DNA from: Centrapalus pauciflorus
Lineage: Eukaryota; Streptophyta; Magnoliopsida; Asterales; Asteraceae
Reading direction: 5' to 3'
Length of the DNA: 64,000 nucleotides
NCBI GenBank assembly: GCA_020465985.1
Contig: JAANYP010000760.1
Location: 248,001-312,000, forward strand
This document shows, one piece after another, positions 24,858 to 37,576 of the stretch (the first letter of the stretch is position 1; every line of letters starts with the position of its first letter). The notes below the pieces were generated by a model. The model ran no database searches. It worked only from the letters and a program-made list of their open reading frames with translations, and was not told where the DNA came from. The translations under genes and the position numbers were made by a program.

Positions 24858-26832
24858 AAAATTAAAACAAGTTGATTGTCATTTTTATATTTAAACCAAA
24901 CAAAAAATTAAAATCATCTCACTTTTTTTTTTCTTTTTTGAAACGGTAGAATTAGCATTTTGAGTTCCAAACAATGAAAAAGTCTAAATTTTAAATGATA
25001 CAATTTTTATACGCAAGATACCCCTTTTAATTACATAAAGTTATTAAAATCAATAATACTTAATTTCTTTATTACTACCTACGATATACATTTTATACTA
25101 CTTGATTATTTAATTGATAATATTATTAACATTAAATTATTAATTATTAGATTACTTTTCATAACAATTTTATTTTTTAATAGTTTTTTTTCTTTTATAT
25201 TATTTACTAAATTAATTAAATATAGATTTATTTGTTTTTATTTTTTATACAAGTCTCCGAACATGACATTTTTATCATATAAATCGTTGGACTTTAATTA
25301 ATGTTTGCTGACTTTGTTGAAGTTGGATATGAATTTTATAATTTGTTCGCTATTTTCATGTAATTTTAACTGTATTAAAAACATGTGAATATTCTAAGTT
25401 TTACGGTATCACCAACAAATCAATGTCAATAAAGACCAAAACTTTAAAAAGTAACTAATATTTATGATCATGTTCTAAAAATGTGGCTTTTGTATGGATA
25501 AAATTGTAAACAAATGTAACGGATTTTATATAAATTTTTATTTAGGGATGACAATTGTTGTACAAAAATGTAGTGCAATTACAAAAAAATCTAGTAAAAG
25601 GTAATTAGAAAAATAAAATCTATAAAACTAATTTGTTTATCCAACTCAACTAATTTTGCGTCAATATCTTGTCGATTCGGTTTTACCAACTATATTTGTT
25701 GCGACAATTTTTGTGTCGATTGGTCACCGCATTCAATCTCTTTTCTATATTTGGAAGATCCTACTTAGTGAATTACAGATTAATTTAATTAGTAGTATTT
25801 TATTTTATTATTTTTTTAAAGAGAAGTAAAGAGTTTATTTTTTGATAAAAATATTCTATATAGAATTACAAATTCACTTTTCAAAATATTATCGTTTTTT
25901 CTATTATTTTGCTATAATTGTGAAAAAGAAAAAAAAAAGAATTGATAATAATAATAATATAAACAATAGTTATAAAAGAATTAATATTATAGATTATAGA
26001 AAATGTTAAATCAAATAAATTATATAGAAAAAGAAAGTCAAATCATAAGTAAGATTTAAAAAATGTCATGTGAAGGAGGTGTGTGAACAACATGTCTTAT
26101 TTTGTTTTCTTTCTTTAAATTATATTTAAAAAACCGTAAATTTCCTATAATGATTTGCCGAATTGATATGATCAAAATTTTAAAATGTTAATTTTTCTTT
26201 TTTTGTTTCATTTTATTTAAATATTTAATTCTATCTTTTTTACTCATGAATGTACTTATATACACATATATTAAATCTTATATTTTTCACATTATGTAAA
26301 TATTTTTATCATTTTATATATTCATTATAATGTCTGCATAATAATTTTAAATATTACTTATAAAAGTAAATAAACAATCTAGTTAGTTGAGATACTTTTA
26401 AGTGTGTGTTTCAACTTTCAACCTATACATTTTACATGTATTGATTAATTATTAGAAAGACAATTTTATATATGTGTTGTATACATTTTATATTTTTCAA
26501 TTTAATAATTGAAAAGCCATTTCTATATATACATATATAAAACCCCTATTATATGTATTAAAAGATGACTTTAATAATTAAATCGAAACATATAAAATTT
26601 ATAAATAAAAACAGACTCTTATAAAATATCTCAATTGAATATTGTTTATTAACTTTTTATAAATTATACTTAAGATTATTATACATGTATAATTATTTAA
26701 TTATATTTAAAAATATATAATGTTCTCAATTTTTGGTTTAACAAAATATATATAAGCTTAACACATTTGATTTAATTATAAACTAATCAAAACGTATGTA
26801 TATGAGGAGATATGTTTATGTATACTTATATG
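24858..26832. other. AT-rich intergenic, nothing recognised
   Basis: About 2 kb of strongly AT-rich sequence with no open frame, RNA gene or bounded repeat that I can support. Confidence 0.6.
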
Positions 26833-27334
26833 CAAGGTTGTCAAAATCGAGATCTTACCTAGGATCGTTTTTGTCATTGCAAGATTGGGATCGTAGGATC
26901 GGATCGGGATCGTAAGATCCTACCGAAATGAACTATTATATATTACAGTATTGTATCATAAACAAAAGAGAGTCAATTCCATAAAAAAAATCATGTTCAT
27001 AAAGAAATTAATTATTCATTCAAAAGAAAGCTGGTCATATTCATAGAGGATTCAAATTTTAAAGACAAGACTAAAGAAAGTCATGTTCATACATCCATTC
27101 ACAAGTCATAAAAAAGTTTGAAATACACGTCGTACGATCTTACGAACGATCCTACGATCTTGCTTACGAAAACAAACCGTATGTAGGATCGTCGTACGAC
27201 CTTACGATCTCACCAACGATCTTGCTTACGATCCTACCTAAAATCGATCCTACTAGTGATCCTGATCGAAATCTACTTGTAGGATCGTAGGATTGTACGA
27301 TCCTACGATTTAAATCGCGATTTCGATAACCATG
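26833..27334. mobile_element. hAT-like MITE with GGATCGTA subrepeats
   Basis: The ends CAAGGTTGTCAAAATCG and, inverted, CATGGTTATCGAAATCG form imperfect terminal repeats. A perfect 8-bp duplication CTTATATG flanks it (26825-26832, 27335-27342). The interior is packed with short direct and inverted GGATCGTA, TACGATC and GATCCTA motifs. Non-coding. It sits 50 bp from the chromovirus insertion. Confidence 0.88.
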
Positions 27335-27390
27335 CTTATATGTATGTACATGAATAAAAAGAATAAGATTAAATATATTAATATTTTACA

Positions 27391-29121
27391 TGTAACACCC
27401 AGAATTCTCAAACAAATGCCACGTCAATACAATACACAGGTGGCAATATCGCAATCATCTCATAATGCACATGTCACAGGATTAGCGGAAAATACTGATA
27501 ATTTAAAACTTTAATACAAAGTTAACACATCGCTGATCAAGTACAGAATACAGATAACAACTCTAAAGTCTAGCATCAGCAATCATCAACACCCTAGACC
27601 TCTGAATCACTTCGGCTGTTGCGGCTGCGACTGCGGTCCCACAAAATGGCTGCCTGAGACACGGAAGACTCGAAAACATAAGCTGGACAGCTCGTGAGTA
27701 CGCGAGGGTTAGACTCTGCAGGTAAACACAGATAGCATACACAACACATATATCTCAGCACACATATGCAACTCGATGCATAGCACATATCTCTGCTCAA
27801 AAAGGGGACCACGTTCCCCAGCTAACAGGCTGCACACAGCAGCGGTTAGCTACTCAATAGGCACAGGAGCGACCTGGCAATATCACTGCCGTATATATAC
27901 AGCCTCATATCTCGTGACTGGTTAGGGACAGTCAGCCTGCGCGATCACATATCGCGGACACCTGCAATTCAAACACATATAGCACGTATAGGGTAGAGAA
28001 GCTCATACCTGCGCGCTATCACAGTCTCATACACATATATATCACAACCACACAGATGACTCGAAAGAATGCACGTGCGTTTGAAAAGAACTCGAGTACT
28101 CACCGATACCCGAAAGCAATCGAAACCCGAACTCTCAATGCGGCTCGGCACGTGATCGGCTAGCACCTGAACACATCACGGGTCTCACATGTTATCACAA
28201 ACTCGATAGCCACGCAATTCAATCAAACATAACTCAATCCAACACAATTATCACAATTAAACTAATCCCGAAACATATTCCCGAACGGACAATCGATCCC
28301 CGAAACCCTTTTCCGGAACTCCTATCGAGACCCAAAATCCCAAATAATTCAATTCAATAATATCCCGAAGGAATCCGACCAATTAACGACCCACAACTCT
28401 TTTATAAAACTAAACCAAAATTCTCTAGCAGACTGATTTACGCGCCGCGCTTTTCCATTTGCGCGCCGCGCTTTTGCCAGACAGCAGAATCTGCCCTTCG
28501 AACTCCATAGCTGAACCAGAGGGATTTCACCCTCCATACTCGATTTTCAACTCAAAAATACATACACAAACACTACACAACAGCCCTCTATATCCTATAA
28601 ACTAAACCACACAATTTTCACAACATAAAACACAAGATTTAGCCTTCAAAACTAATACCTCATACCTCAAAATCCTCAAGAGCTCTAACAAGATGAAGGT
28701 GATGAAGAAGAAGCTTCAAATTCCAGCAATCAATTTAACTTGAAGAATCCTTGAAGCTTCAGAATTCTCTCACGTACACACACTTCACACACTTCAGGGT
28801 TTTAGGATTTAGATAGGAGAAAATGAAGAGGATAAGGTCACAGGAATGCATATATATCTAATTCCTCAATTATGCAAGTTCCGAACCCGTTAAATCCGAA
28901 CCCGATATCACTTTTTCACAATTTATATCATTAGGACCCAATTAAATCCACGATCTCAAGGAGATAATTAATCCACTAATTGTTAGCTCGGAGACACGTA
29001 TCACTCAATTTTGACACGTTAAATCCACGAAACGGAATTTAATTGGACCAACGCAATAATATTAAAATAAATGAGCCAATAAATTAAATCCACGTACCAG
29101 GCTCAAATCCGGGATGTTACA
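27391..29121 (-). repeat. 3' LTR of the chromovirus
   Basis: 1731 bp, TG...CA ends. It contains an internal tandem pair of GCGCCGCGCTTTT (about 28442-28475). Small open frames of 60-72 codons inside are shared exactly with the other LTR but show no domain. Confidence 0.97.
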
Positions 29122-29135
29122 AATCCTCTCCTCTT
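29122..29135 (-). promoter_or_regulatory. Polypurine tract
   Basis: On the minus strand AAGAGGAGAGGATT directly abuts the 3' LTR; this is where plus-strand DNA synthesis is primed. Confidence 0.9.
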
Positions 29136-29156
29136 AAAAAGATTCCGTCCCGGAAT

Positions 29157-32100
29157 CTAGCTCGGACTCTGGAATAGCTGCGGATATCGGCTCCTCATCT
29201 CGGCCTCGGGCTCCCAGGTGGCACTAGTACCCTTATGATGCCTCCACTGAACGAGTACTAGCGCAATCTCTTTATTCCGCAATCTCTTCACCTTTCGATC
29301 AGTAATCGCCTCAGGCTGCTCAACATACCTCAGATGAGAATCCACGGTGATCTCGGATAACGGCACAAACTGATCATCTTTGGCCAAACACTTTCTCAGG
29401 TGGCTCACATGAAATGTATCGTGGACTCCGGCCAACGCGGGAGGCAATCTCAGTCTATAAGCCTGATCTCGGACCCTGGCGATGACCTCGAATGGACCGA
29501 TGTATCGCGGACTCAGCTTACCTCGATGCCTGAATCTGATAACTCCCTTCCACGGCGATACTTTCAACATCACACGGTCTCCAACACTGAACTCAAGCTC
29601 GGTCAGACGACGATCGGCATAACTCTTCTGTCGACTCTGTGCTATTCTCATATGCTCACGGATAACTGCCACTTTATCGCTCGTCTCCTGTAACAACTCG
29701 GGCCCACTGATAGGTCGCTCGCCGACCTCCCCCCAACACACCGGGGTTAGGCACTTACGCCCATACAGTGCCTCGAACGGAGCCATCTTAATAGAGGAAT
29801 GGTAGCTGTTATTGTACGCAAACTCGACTAACGGCAAGTGAACGTCCCAACTACCACTGAAATCGATCGCACAAGCTCGGAGCATATCCTCGAGAGTCTG
29901 ATTCGTCCGCTCTGTCTGCCCGTCTGTCTGAGGTCTGTATGCTGTACTCAACTGAACTCTCGTCCCCAACTCGCGCTGAAAGCTCTGCCAGAACCTCGAA
30001 GTAAACCGCGCATCTCTATCGGATGTAATCGACATCGGAACGCCGTGCCTCGATACTATCTCACTGATGTATAACCGAGCTAACTGATCCATAGTGATGG
30101 TACCCCGAACCGCTAGAAAGTGAGCACTCTTCGTCAAGCGATCCACTATCACCCAAATCATATCATTACCTCGAACGGTGCGCGGAAGCCTGACGATGAA
30201 ATCCATCGTGATATGATACCACTTCCACTCAGGGATCTCTAAAGGCTGCAAATGCCCGTGAGGCTTCTGATGCTCGGCCTTGACTCGCAGACAAGTCATA
30301 CACTCCTCGACGTATCGGCCCACATCTCTCTTCATCCCTGGCCACCAATAGAACTCGCGCAAATCTCTGTACATTTTGGTGCTCCCGGGGTGGATAGATA
30401 ATCTCGATCGGTGCGACTCATCCAAAATCAACTGCCGCAGATTACCGACTCTCGGAACCCAAACACGATCACGAAACGCCCACAAACCTCTGCTATCTCT
30501 GCTCAATGCCTCTAGCTGTCCCGCAAGCCGCTCTCTTTTCACATTCTCCGCCCGCAAACCCTCTAACTGAGCATGCCTCAGACTCTCCACAAGAGTCGAG
30601 GTAACCTCGAGCCTCGCTGCTCGGGAAACTACCGTTTGGCCACACGCCTTACGGCTCAACGCATCGGCCACCACATTGGCCCTACCAGGATGGTACTGGA
30701 TCTCGCAGTCATAATCTTTCAGTAACTCGAGGCTGCGCCGCTGTCTCATATTTAGCTCTTTCTGACTGAACAGATACTGAAGACTCTTATGATCGGTATA
30801 CACTACAAATCGCGAACCGTACAGATAATGACGCCATATCTTCAACGCGAACACTATCGCGTCCAACTCAAGGTCGTGCACAGTATGATTTTCCTCGTAG
30901 GTCTTCAGCTGTCGCGACGCATACGCAATCACTTTGCCTCGCTGCATCAGAACACAACCCAAACCGGTACCTGACGCATCACAGTAGACCACAAAATCCT
31001 CTGTACCCTCGGGCAATGCTAACACTGGTGCCTGACATAACCGGGATTTCAATTCTCTGAAAGCCGACTCCTGCTCATCAGACCACACGAAAGGAACGGA
31101 CTGCCGTGTCAATCTCGTCAACGGCCTGGCAATCCTCGAAAAGTCCTGAATGAAGCGGCGATAATACCCGGCTAGACCCAAAAAGCTACGGATCTCAGGC
31201 ACGGTCTTCGGCGGCTCCCAACTCATCACGGCCTCTATCTTCGCCGGATCCACTGAAATACCCTCGGCGCTCACAACATGTCCCAAAAACTGGACCTCGC
31301 GCAACCAGAACTCACACTTGGAGAATTTCGCATAAAGTCGCTCCTTTCGCAGCACAGATAAAACCTCTCGCAAGTGCTGCTCGTGGTCCTCGGCACTCCT
31401 CGAGTAGATCAGGATGTCGTCGATGAACACTATCACGAACCGATCCAACATAGATCTACACACCCTGTTCATTAAATCCATGAATGTCGCGGGTGCGTTA
31501 GTCAGTCCGAAAGGCATGACTAGGAACTCGTAATGGCCGTATCTCGTCCGAAACGCAGTCTTCGGCACATCCTCATCTCTAACTCTCAGCTGATGATAAC
31601 CCGATCTCAGATCTATCTTCGAAAAGAAGCTCGAACCCTGTAGCTGATCAAACAGATCGTCGATACGTGGAAGCGGATAACGGTTCTTCACCGTCACTTT
31701 ATTCAACTCTCGATAGTCGATACACATCCGCATGGAACCGTCCTTCTTCTTCACAAATAGCACGGGAGCTCCCCACGGGGACGAACTCGGACGGATAAAT
31801 CCACGATCCAGCAACTCCTGAAGCTGCGACATCATCTCTCTCATCTCAGTAGGTGCCAGCCTATAAGGCGTCTTCGCAATAGGCACCGCTCCAGGGATAA
31901 GGTCGATACGGAACTCGACCTGACGATCTGGCGGTAACCCAGGCAACTCCTCTGGGAATACCTCAGGGAACTCTCGAACTACAGGTATATCCGCTAGGGT
32001 CTTCTTCTCTAATCTGGCGTCAACAACATAAGCCAGAAAGGTCTCGCACCCCTTCGCAACATATCTCTGAGCTCTTGCCATCGACACAATACCGATCTCG

Positions 32101-33839
32101 CCTCGGCGCCTCTCGCCATATACTGTCACTGTCTCACTGTCTGAAATGGGTATCCGGATCATCTTCTTCGCGCACAGAATATCGGCCCGCCTGGCTGTCA
32201 TCCAATCCATACCCACTATCACATCGAAGCTGCTGATCTCTATCGGCAGTAGATCGATCGAGAACCGGTGAGCATCTACCTCAAGGACACAATCTCTATA
32301 TACCCGACTCACTAAAGCAGTACTACCGTCTACCCTCTCAACAACTAACGGCACAGATAACACAGTAGCAGGCACAGAAAAGTAGGCACAGAATACAACA
32401 GATACATACGAGCGATCTGCTCCAGAATCAAACAAAATACGAGCACTAAGCCCGTTCAGAATGTACGTACCAGATACCACATCGGTAGACTCGCGGGCCT
32501 CCTCTGCCGTAGCCTGAAATACTCTGCCCCTGCCTCTGGGTGCTGACTCACGACGGCTCGAAGTCGACGGCTCTGCTCTAGCACCGCTGGTGCTCGCTCC
32601 CTGCACTGCTGGCGGCGCATCCGGACAATCTCTCACAATATGACCTGGCCTCCCACAGCGGAAGCACAGGGAATCCCTCGAAGTACATGTAAATGATGTG
32701 TGGCCATACTGACCACAGCGATAACATCTGGGCTGCTCTGGCACACAAGGACCGGAATGGCGACGGCGACACCTCGGACAGTCTCTCTCTCCAGCTGAAC
32801 TGTCTGCCCGACTCCCTGATGGCTGGGACCCCTGTCCCACGCTACTCTGACTCTGACTCGGAGCACTGTAACGGGAAGTCTGCCCCTGACTCTGACTGGC
32901 CGTCCCTGATCCCTGATACTGCCCAGACCTCCTGGACCTACGATCTCTGCCTCTGTCTCTGTCTCTGCGAAATCCTGAACCCTGAACCTGCTGCTGCTCA
33001 GGCTGTCTCTCTCTCTGAAAATCCTGAGGCTCTCGGTAATAGCTACGGGACTGCTCAAACGTCTCTGTCCTCTGTCTCTGGGTCGGAGGCTGACCCCTCT
33101 GTCTCTCGATCTCTCTCTCTCTGACACGAGCCAACTCTAAAGCTCTCGCAAACGTAGGAGTGTCGTGAAGCCCAACGAACTCCCGAATATCAGATCTCAA
33201 CCCATCGATGAAGGCATCGGCCTTACGGACCTCTGTATCCACGTGCTGAGGTGCAAACTGGGCATACTCATTAAATCTATCCACATACTGCTGAACCGAC
33301 ATGCTACCCTGCTGGAGGTGCAAGAAACGACGCTCCATCTCCCGGCGCTCATCCCGGGGAATATACTGTAACTCGAAGATAGCACGGAACTGATCCCATG
33401 TCATAGCATACGCTGCAGCTGTAGTCATGGATGACTCAATGGACTTCCACCACTGTGAAGCCCCTCCCTTTAGCTGATAAGCCGCATAGCCGACCATATC
33501 ACGAGGATCGACATGGGCAACGCGGAATGCGGCCTCTATCTCTCTCTCCCAAGCCATAGCCGCACCCGGCTCACCACCGCCTCGAAACTGAGGTGGGGCT
33601 CCCGCCATAAAGTCCTTAAAGGACCCACCTCGCACAGAAGAAGAAGATGCCCCAACCACTGTCTCAACACTAGTAACTGGCGGCGGATCAGCTCTCTGTC
33701 GCTGCTGCTCTCTCTCTCTGTCCCTCTCTCTGTAGAACTCGGTCAATACTGATAACATCTCTGACCGGCGGACATACTCGTCTCCCGCTGGTCTCTCAGG
33801 CCCGGAACCCTCTCCATGATCTGCCATAACTACCTGCAC
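29157..33839 (-). CDS. Chromovirus Gag-Pol polyprotein, 1560 aa, intact
   Basis: Domain order by approximate residue: gag core about 55-250; a basic Arg/Gln/Ser-rich region; zinc knuckles about 356-401 (CYRCGQYGHTSFTC and CFRCGRPGHIVRDC, after a CPRCRRRHSGPC finger); aspartic protease about 469 (FDSGAD); reverse transcriptase about 640-850 with YPLPRIDDL and the catalytic FIDDIL; RNase H about 945-1070 (YCDASGTGLG). Integrase follows, with an HHCC zinc finger (about 1140-1186) and a D-D-35-E core (ITMDF, TSDRD, DGQTER; exactly 35 residues between the second D and the E). The C-terminus (about 1500-1555, VQWRHHKGTSATWEPE) is chromodomain-like, as in Tekay/Del chromoviruses that target heterochromatin. 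There are no stops or frameshifts. Translation as a single Gag-Pol frame is normal for this lineage. A Met four codons later (MADHGEG) is an equally good start. Confidence 0.96.
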   Translation of the reverse strand: MQVVMADHGEGSGPERPAGDEYVRRSEMLSVLTEFYRERDREREQQRQRADPPPVTSVETVVGASSSSVRGGSFKDFMAGAPPQFRGGGEPGAAMAWEREIEAAFRVAHVDPRDMVGYAAYQLKGGASQWWKSIESSMTTAAAYAMTWDQFRAIFELQYIPRDERREMERRFLHLQQGSMSVQQYVDRFNEYAQFAPQHVDTEVRKADAFIDGLRSDIREFVGLHDTPTFARALELARVREREIERQRGQPPTQRQRTETFEQSRSYYREPQDFQRERQPEQQQVQGSGFRRDRDRGRDRRSRRSGQYQGSGTASQSQGQTSRYSAPSQSQSSVGQGSQPSGSRADSSAGERDCPRCRRRHSGPCVPEQPRCYRCGQYGHTSFTCTSRDSLCFRCGRPGHIVRDCPDAPPAVQGASTSGARAEPSTSSRRESAPRGRGRVFQATAEEARESTDVVSGTYILNGLSARILFDSGADRSYVSVVFCAYFSVPATVLSVPLVVERVDGSTALVSRVYRDCVLEVDAHRFSIDLLPIEISSFDVIVGMDWMTARRADILCAKKMIRIPISDSETVTVYGERRRGEIGIVSMARAQRYVAKGCETFLAYVVDARLEKKTLADIPVVREFPEVFPEELPGLPPDRQVEFRIDLIPGAVPIAKTPYRLAPTEMREMMSQLQELLDRGFIRPSSSPWGAPVLFVKKKDGSMRMCIDYRELNKVTVKNRYPLPRIDDLFDQLQGSSFFSKIDLRSGYHQLRVRDEDVPKTAFRTRYGHYEFLVMPFGLTNAPATFMDLMNRVCRSMLDRFVIVFIDDILIYSRSAEDHEQHLREVLSVLRKERLYAKFSKCEFWLREVQFLGHVVSAEGISVDPAKIEAVMSWEPPKTVPEIRSFLGLAGYYRRFIQDFSRIARPLTRLTRQSVPFVWSDEQESAFRELKSRLCQAPVLALPEGTEDFVVYCDASGTGLGCVLMQRGKVIAYASRQLKTYEENHTVHDLELDAIVFALKIWRHYLYGSRFVVYTDHKSLQYLFSQKELNMRQRRSLELLKDYDCEIQYHPGRANVVADALSRKACGQTVVSRAARLEVTSTLVESLRHAQLEGLRAENVKRERLAGQLEALSRDSRGLWAFRDRVWVPRVGNLRQLILDESHRSRLSIHPGSTKMYRDLREFYWWPGMKRDVGRYVEECMTCLRVKAEHQKPHGHLQPLEIPEWKWYHITMDFIVRLPRTVRGNDMIWVIVDRLTKSAHFLAVRGTITMDQLARLYISEIVSRHGVPMSITSDRDARFTSRFWQSFQRELGTRVQLSTAYRPQTDGQTERTNQTLEDMLRACAIDFSGSWDVHLPLVEFAYNNSYHSSIKMAPFEALYGRKCLTPVCWGEVGERPISGPELLQETSDKVAVIREHMRIAQSRQKSYADRRLTELEFSVGDRVMLKVSPWKGVIRFRHRGKLSPRYIGPFEVIARVRDQAYRLRLPPALAGVHDTFHVSHLRKCLAKDDQFVPLSEITVDSHLRYVEQPEAITDRKVKRLRNKEIALVLVQWRHHKGTSATWEPEAEMRSRYPQLFQSPS

Positions 33840-33993
33840 ATATCACAAAGGTAAGATAGCAGATCGATCACCCAGCGTTATACAATAAGCTAGGTCAGTT
33901 GATTTCGCTAAACTCAGTCTCAGGGAAGAATCCCACGGATCTGAACACGGTAAGAGCACAAGCATCCACTGATACTCAATACTGAAACCACAA

Positions 33994-34005
33994 GCTCTGA
34001 TACCA
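33994..34005 (-). promoter_or_regulatory. Primer-binding site, initiator tRNA-Met
   Basis: On the minus strand TGGTATCAGAGC, three bases inside the 5' LTR, is complementary to the 3' end of plant initiator tRNA-Met. Confidence 0.95.
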
Positions 34006-34008
34006 AGC

Positions 34009-35739
34009 TGTAACACCCAGAATTCTCACACAAATGCCACGTCAATACAATACACAGGTGGCAATATCGCAATCATCTCATAATGCACATGTCACAGGAT
34101 TAGCGGAAAATACTGATAATTTAAAACTTTAATACAAAGTTAACACATCGCTGATCAAGTACAGAATACAGATAACAACTCTAAAGTCTAGCATCAGCAA
34201 TCATCAACACCCTAGACCTCTGAATCACTTCGGCTGTTGCGGCTGCGACTGCGGTCCCACAAAATGGCTGCCTGAGACACGGAAGACTCGAAAACATAAG
34301 CTGGACAGCTCGTGAGTACGCGAGGGTTAGACTCTGCAGGTAAACACAGATAGCATACACAACACATATATCTCAGCACACATATGCAACTCGATGCATA
34401 GCACATATCTCTGCTCAAAAAGGGGACCACGTTCCCCAGCTAACAGGCCGCACACAGCAGCGGTTAGCTACTCAATAGGCACAGGAGCGACCTGGCAATA
34501 TCACTGCCGTATATATACAGCCTCATATCTCGTGACTGGTTAGGGACAGTCAGCCTGCGCGATCACATATCGCGGACACCTGCAATTCAAACACATATAG
34601 CACGTATAGGGTAGAGAAGCTCATACCTGCGCGCTATCACAGTCTCATACACATATATATCACAACCACACAGATGACTCGAAAGAATGCACGTGCGTTT
34701 GAAAAGAACTCGAGTACTCACCGATACCCGAAAGCAATCGAAACCCGAACTCTCAATGCGGCTCGGCACGTGATCGGCTAGCACCTGAACACATCACGGG
34801 TCTCACATGTTATCACAAACTCGATAGCCACGCAATTCAATCAAACATAACTCAATCCAACACAATTATCACAATTAAACTAATCCCGAAACATATTCCC
34901 GAACGGACAATCGATCCCCGAAACCCTTTTCCGGAACTCCTATCGAGACCCAAAATCCCAAATAATTCAATTCAATAATATCCCGAAGGAATCCGACCAA
35001 TTAACGACCCACAACTCTTTTATAAAACTAAACCAAAATTCTCTAGCAGACTGATTTACGCGCCGCGCTTTTCCATTTGCGCGCCGCGCTTTTGCCAGAC
35101 AGCAGAATCTGCCCTTCGAACTCCATAGCTGAACCAGAGGGATTTCACCCTCCATACTCGATTTTCAACTCAAAAATACATACACAAACACTACACAACA
35201 GCCCTCTATATCCTATAAACTAAACCACACAATTTTCACAACATAAAACACAAGATTTAGCCTTCAAAACTAATACCTCATACCTCAAAATCCTCAAGAG
35301 CTCTAACAAGATGAAGGTGATGAAGAAGAAGCTTCAAATTCCAGCAATCAATTTAACTTGAAGAATCCTTGAAGCTTCAGAATTCTCTCACGTACACACA
35401 CTTCACACACTTCAGGGTTTTAGGATTTAGATAGGAGGAAATGAAGAGGATAAGGTCACAGGAATGCATATATATCTAATTCCTCAATTATGCAAGTTCC
35501 GAACCCGTTAAATCCGAACCCGATATCACTTTTTCACAATTTATATCATTAGGACCCAATTAAATCCACGATCTCAAGGAGATAATTAATCCACTAATTG
35601 TTAGCTCGGAGACACGTATCACTCAATTTTGACACGTTAAATCCACGAAACGGAATTTAATTGGACCAACGCAATAATATTAAAATAAATGAGCCAATAA
35701 ATTAAATCCACGTACCAGTCTCAAATCCGGGATGTTACA
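34009..35739 (-). repeat. 5' LTR of the chromovirus
   Basis: 1731 bp, same length as the 3' LTR. The four differences seen are near 34028 (A/C), 34448 (T/C), 35439 (A/G) and 35719 (G/T). Confidence 0.97.
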
Positions 35740-35744
35740 TTACA

Positions 35745-37561
35745 TAAGTGAAATAAATTAACAAAGAACAAAATTAACTTTTTTAAGAAGTTGTCCATAT
35801 GAAATTAGCAACTTGGGATAATTTGTGTAATTTGTTTTTTTTTTTTAATAATAAAACCTAAAAAAAAACGAAAAGAGAAAATCGATATAAAAAATCTTTT
35901 CAGAATACATCATGTTTTGATAAAGTTATATCGAACTACTATGCTTTAATTAAAAAAAAAAAAACCCAAAATGCATGTTTTGATACATCAAGCGATAACA
36001 TAAAAATTTCTATTTTATTAAAAGAGTATATAAATTGTCAATTGACACTTAATTAGACTGACAATTGGCGTAGTTTTTATTTGACATGTATAATTAATAT
36101 TCTTTTAAATAAATAATTTCAATTAATTTATAGTTACTATGTTTTAAGGATTCTATTAAACACCGAAAATTCTGAGTTTTAAGAGTTGATATTAGTTATT
36201 AGCAAAGCTAAAAATTTATTGTATCTCAATTATGTATTGTTATTAATTATAAATAAAAGTAAGAATTTATTATGTTTTTTTCATTCATTATATAGAGGTT
36301 CCTTCAATTATTTTGATTATTTTTTTCATTCTGTAATTTAAAGTGTTTAAATAAATATTGAGTCATATTTATTCATAACATTTATAGTCTGTGTCGTTTA
36401 TTATCGAACTTTATAATTATTAAAAAAATTATAATTTAATAGAAAATTTATTATTCAAACAATTCCGTTTATCATACGCGTAAATAAACAAATAAACCTA
36501 ACATAGAAGTTAGTTGCTATATTATATGATTTACCCATAAAAATGGGAAATGTGAGCAGTGAGCGCATATTATTACCACCGCGAGACGCTTGTGAATTTC
36601 GAACATGATATTTCATGCATCGTACTTTTGTTTTTAAGTGAATGGAATTTGAGGGTTTGTGAACATTTAGATGCCTCAAAAAATATATAAAATAATAATA
36701 TAAAAACTTAGGATATGGACAAAAAATAAGTGTCCGGAACTGGTCAAAACTCTGAACTCAGAAGTGATGTAACGATTTTTCTCACATTTATTTGGTAACA
36801 AATAACAACAAACTTTCAATCACTATTAATGTGAATTTGTATGCGTTAAAATGTTTATCATTTATGGAATAAATGTTTTATTTTTAATTAATTTATAAAA
36901 GATTTTACTTTTATATAACTTTTTATTTAATAAATATAATTTAAATTTTGCAATCCGTACGTTATTCAAAATAGTATTCATCAAATATGAAATAACACAT
37001 TATAGCATTCTAACTAAATATTGGAAGTTAACAATTATTTTACGAATTAACAACAATCAAATCTAATAATTAATTTAGCCCACTAATGCCAATAATTTAA
37101 GTAAATATTTAACCCAAACACATTACATATAATTTTACCAAGTAATTACATTAAGTAATAAATATATAACCATAAAAGCTACCAAGTATGAAACGTAGAA
37201 AACTCTAAAAACAAGCCATAACTTCATAATATCTATAAGTTGTGTAATTAAGTTGGTAAAATTACATATAAGTGTTAAATATGCTAATTCTTGATACTTA
37301 AGGTTAAGAATACATCATAATATATAAATATAAGGGTTAAATATGCTAATTATATAAATAAACTTAGATATAAATACATAATAGATCGAGTTGATCCCAA
37401 GTTGTAGACTTTTAATTGATAACTTGATACGAATATCGTGTTTAGTCAATCCCAGACCGATCTCAAGTCTATAAATTTATTTACGAGATAGATTTTACAC
37501 ATTAAACTCCAAACAAGCCGAGTTTATTGATTCTGAGTTATAAGTTAGCTTGATAGATACC
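35745..37561. other. AT-rich intergenic, nothing recognised
   Basis: No supported gene or bounded repeat; the open frame near 36455-36679 has no recognisable content. Confidence 0.6.
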
Positions 37562-37576
37562 ACATAGATATAATGA

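Larger units (their letters stand above)
27391..35739 (-). mobile_element. Complete Ty3/gypsy chromovirus (Tekay/Del type), 8349 bp
   Basis: Two LTRs of 1731 bp (27391-29121, 34009-35739; TGTAAC...GTTACA) surround one uninterrupted Gag-Pol frame. The target duplication TTACA is exact (27386-27390, 35740-35744). The primer-binding site (33994-34005) complements initiator tRNA-Met, and a polypurine tract (29122-29135) precedes the 3' LTR. I count four LTR differences by eye, about 0.2%, so the insertion is very recent. GC content is far higher than in the flanks. It could be autonomous. Confidence 0.97.

Noticed and set aside
27594..28537. Small open frames of 60-72 codons inside the LTRs
   Set aside because: Identical in both LTRs simply because the LTRs are nearly identical; no domain, signal or start context supports a gene.
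29400..33752. Plus-strand and other-frame open frames across the chromovirus
   Set aside because: They are antisense or shifted shadows of the GC-rich Gag-Pol frame.
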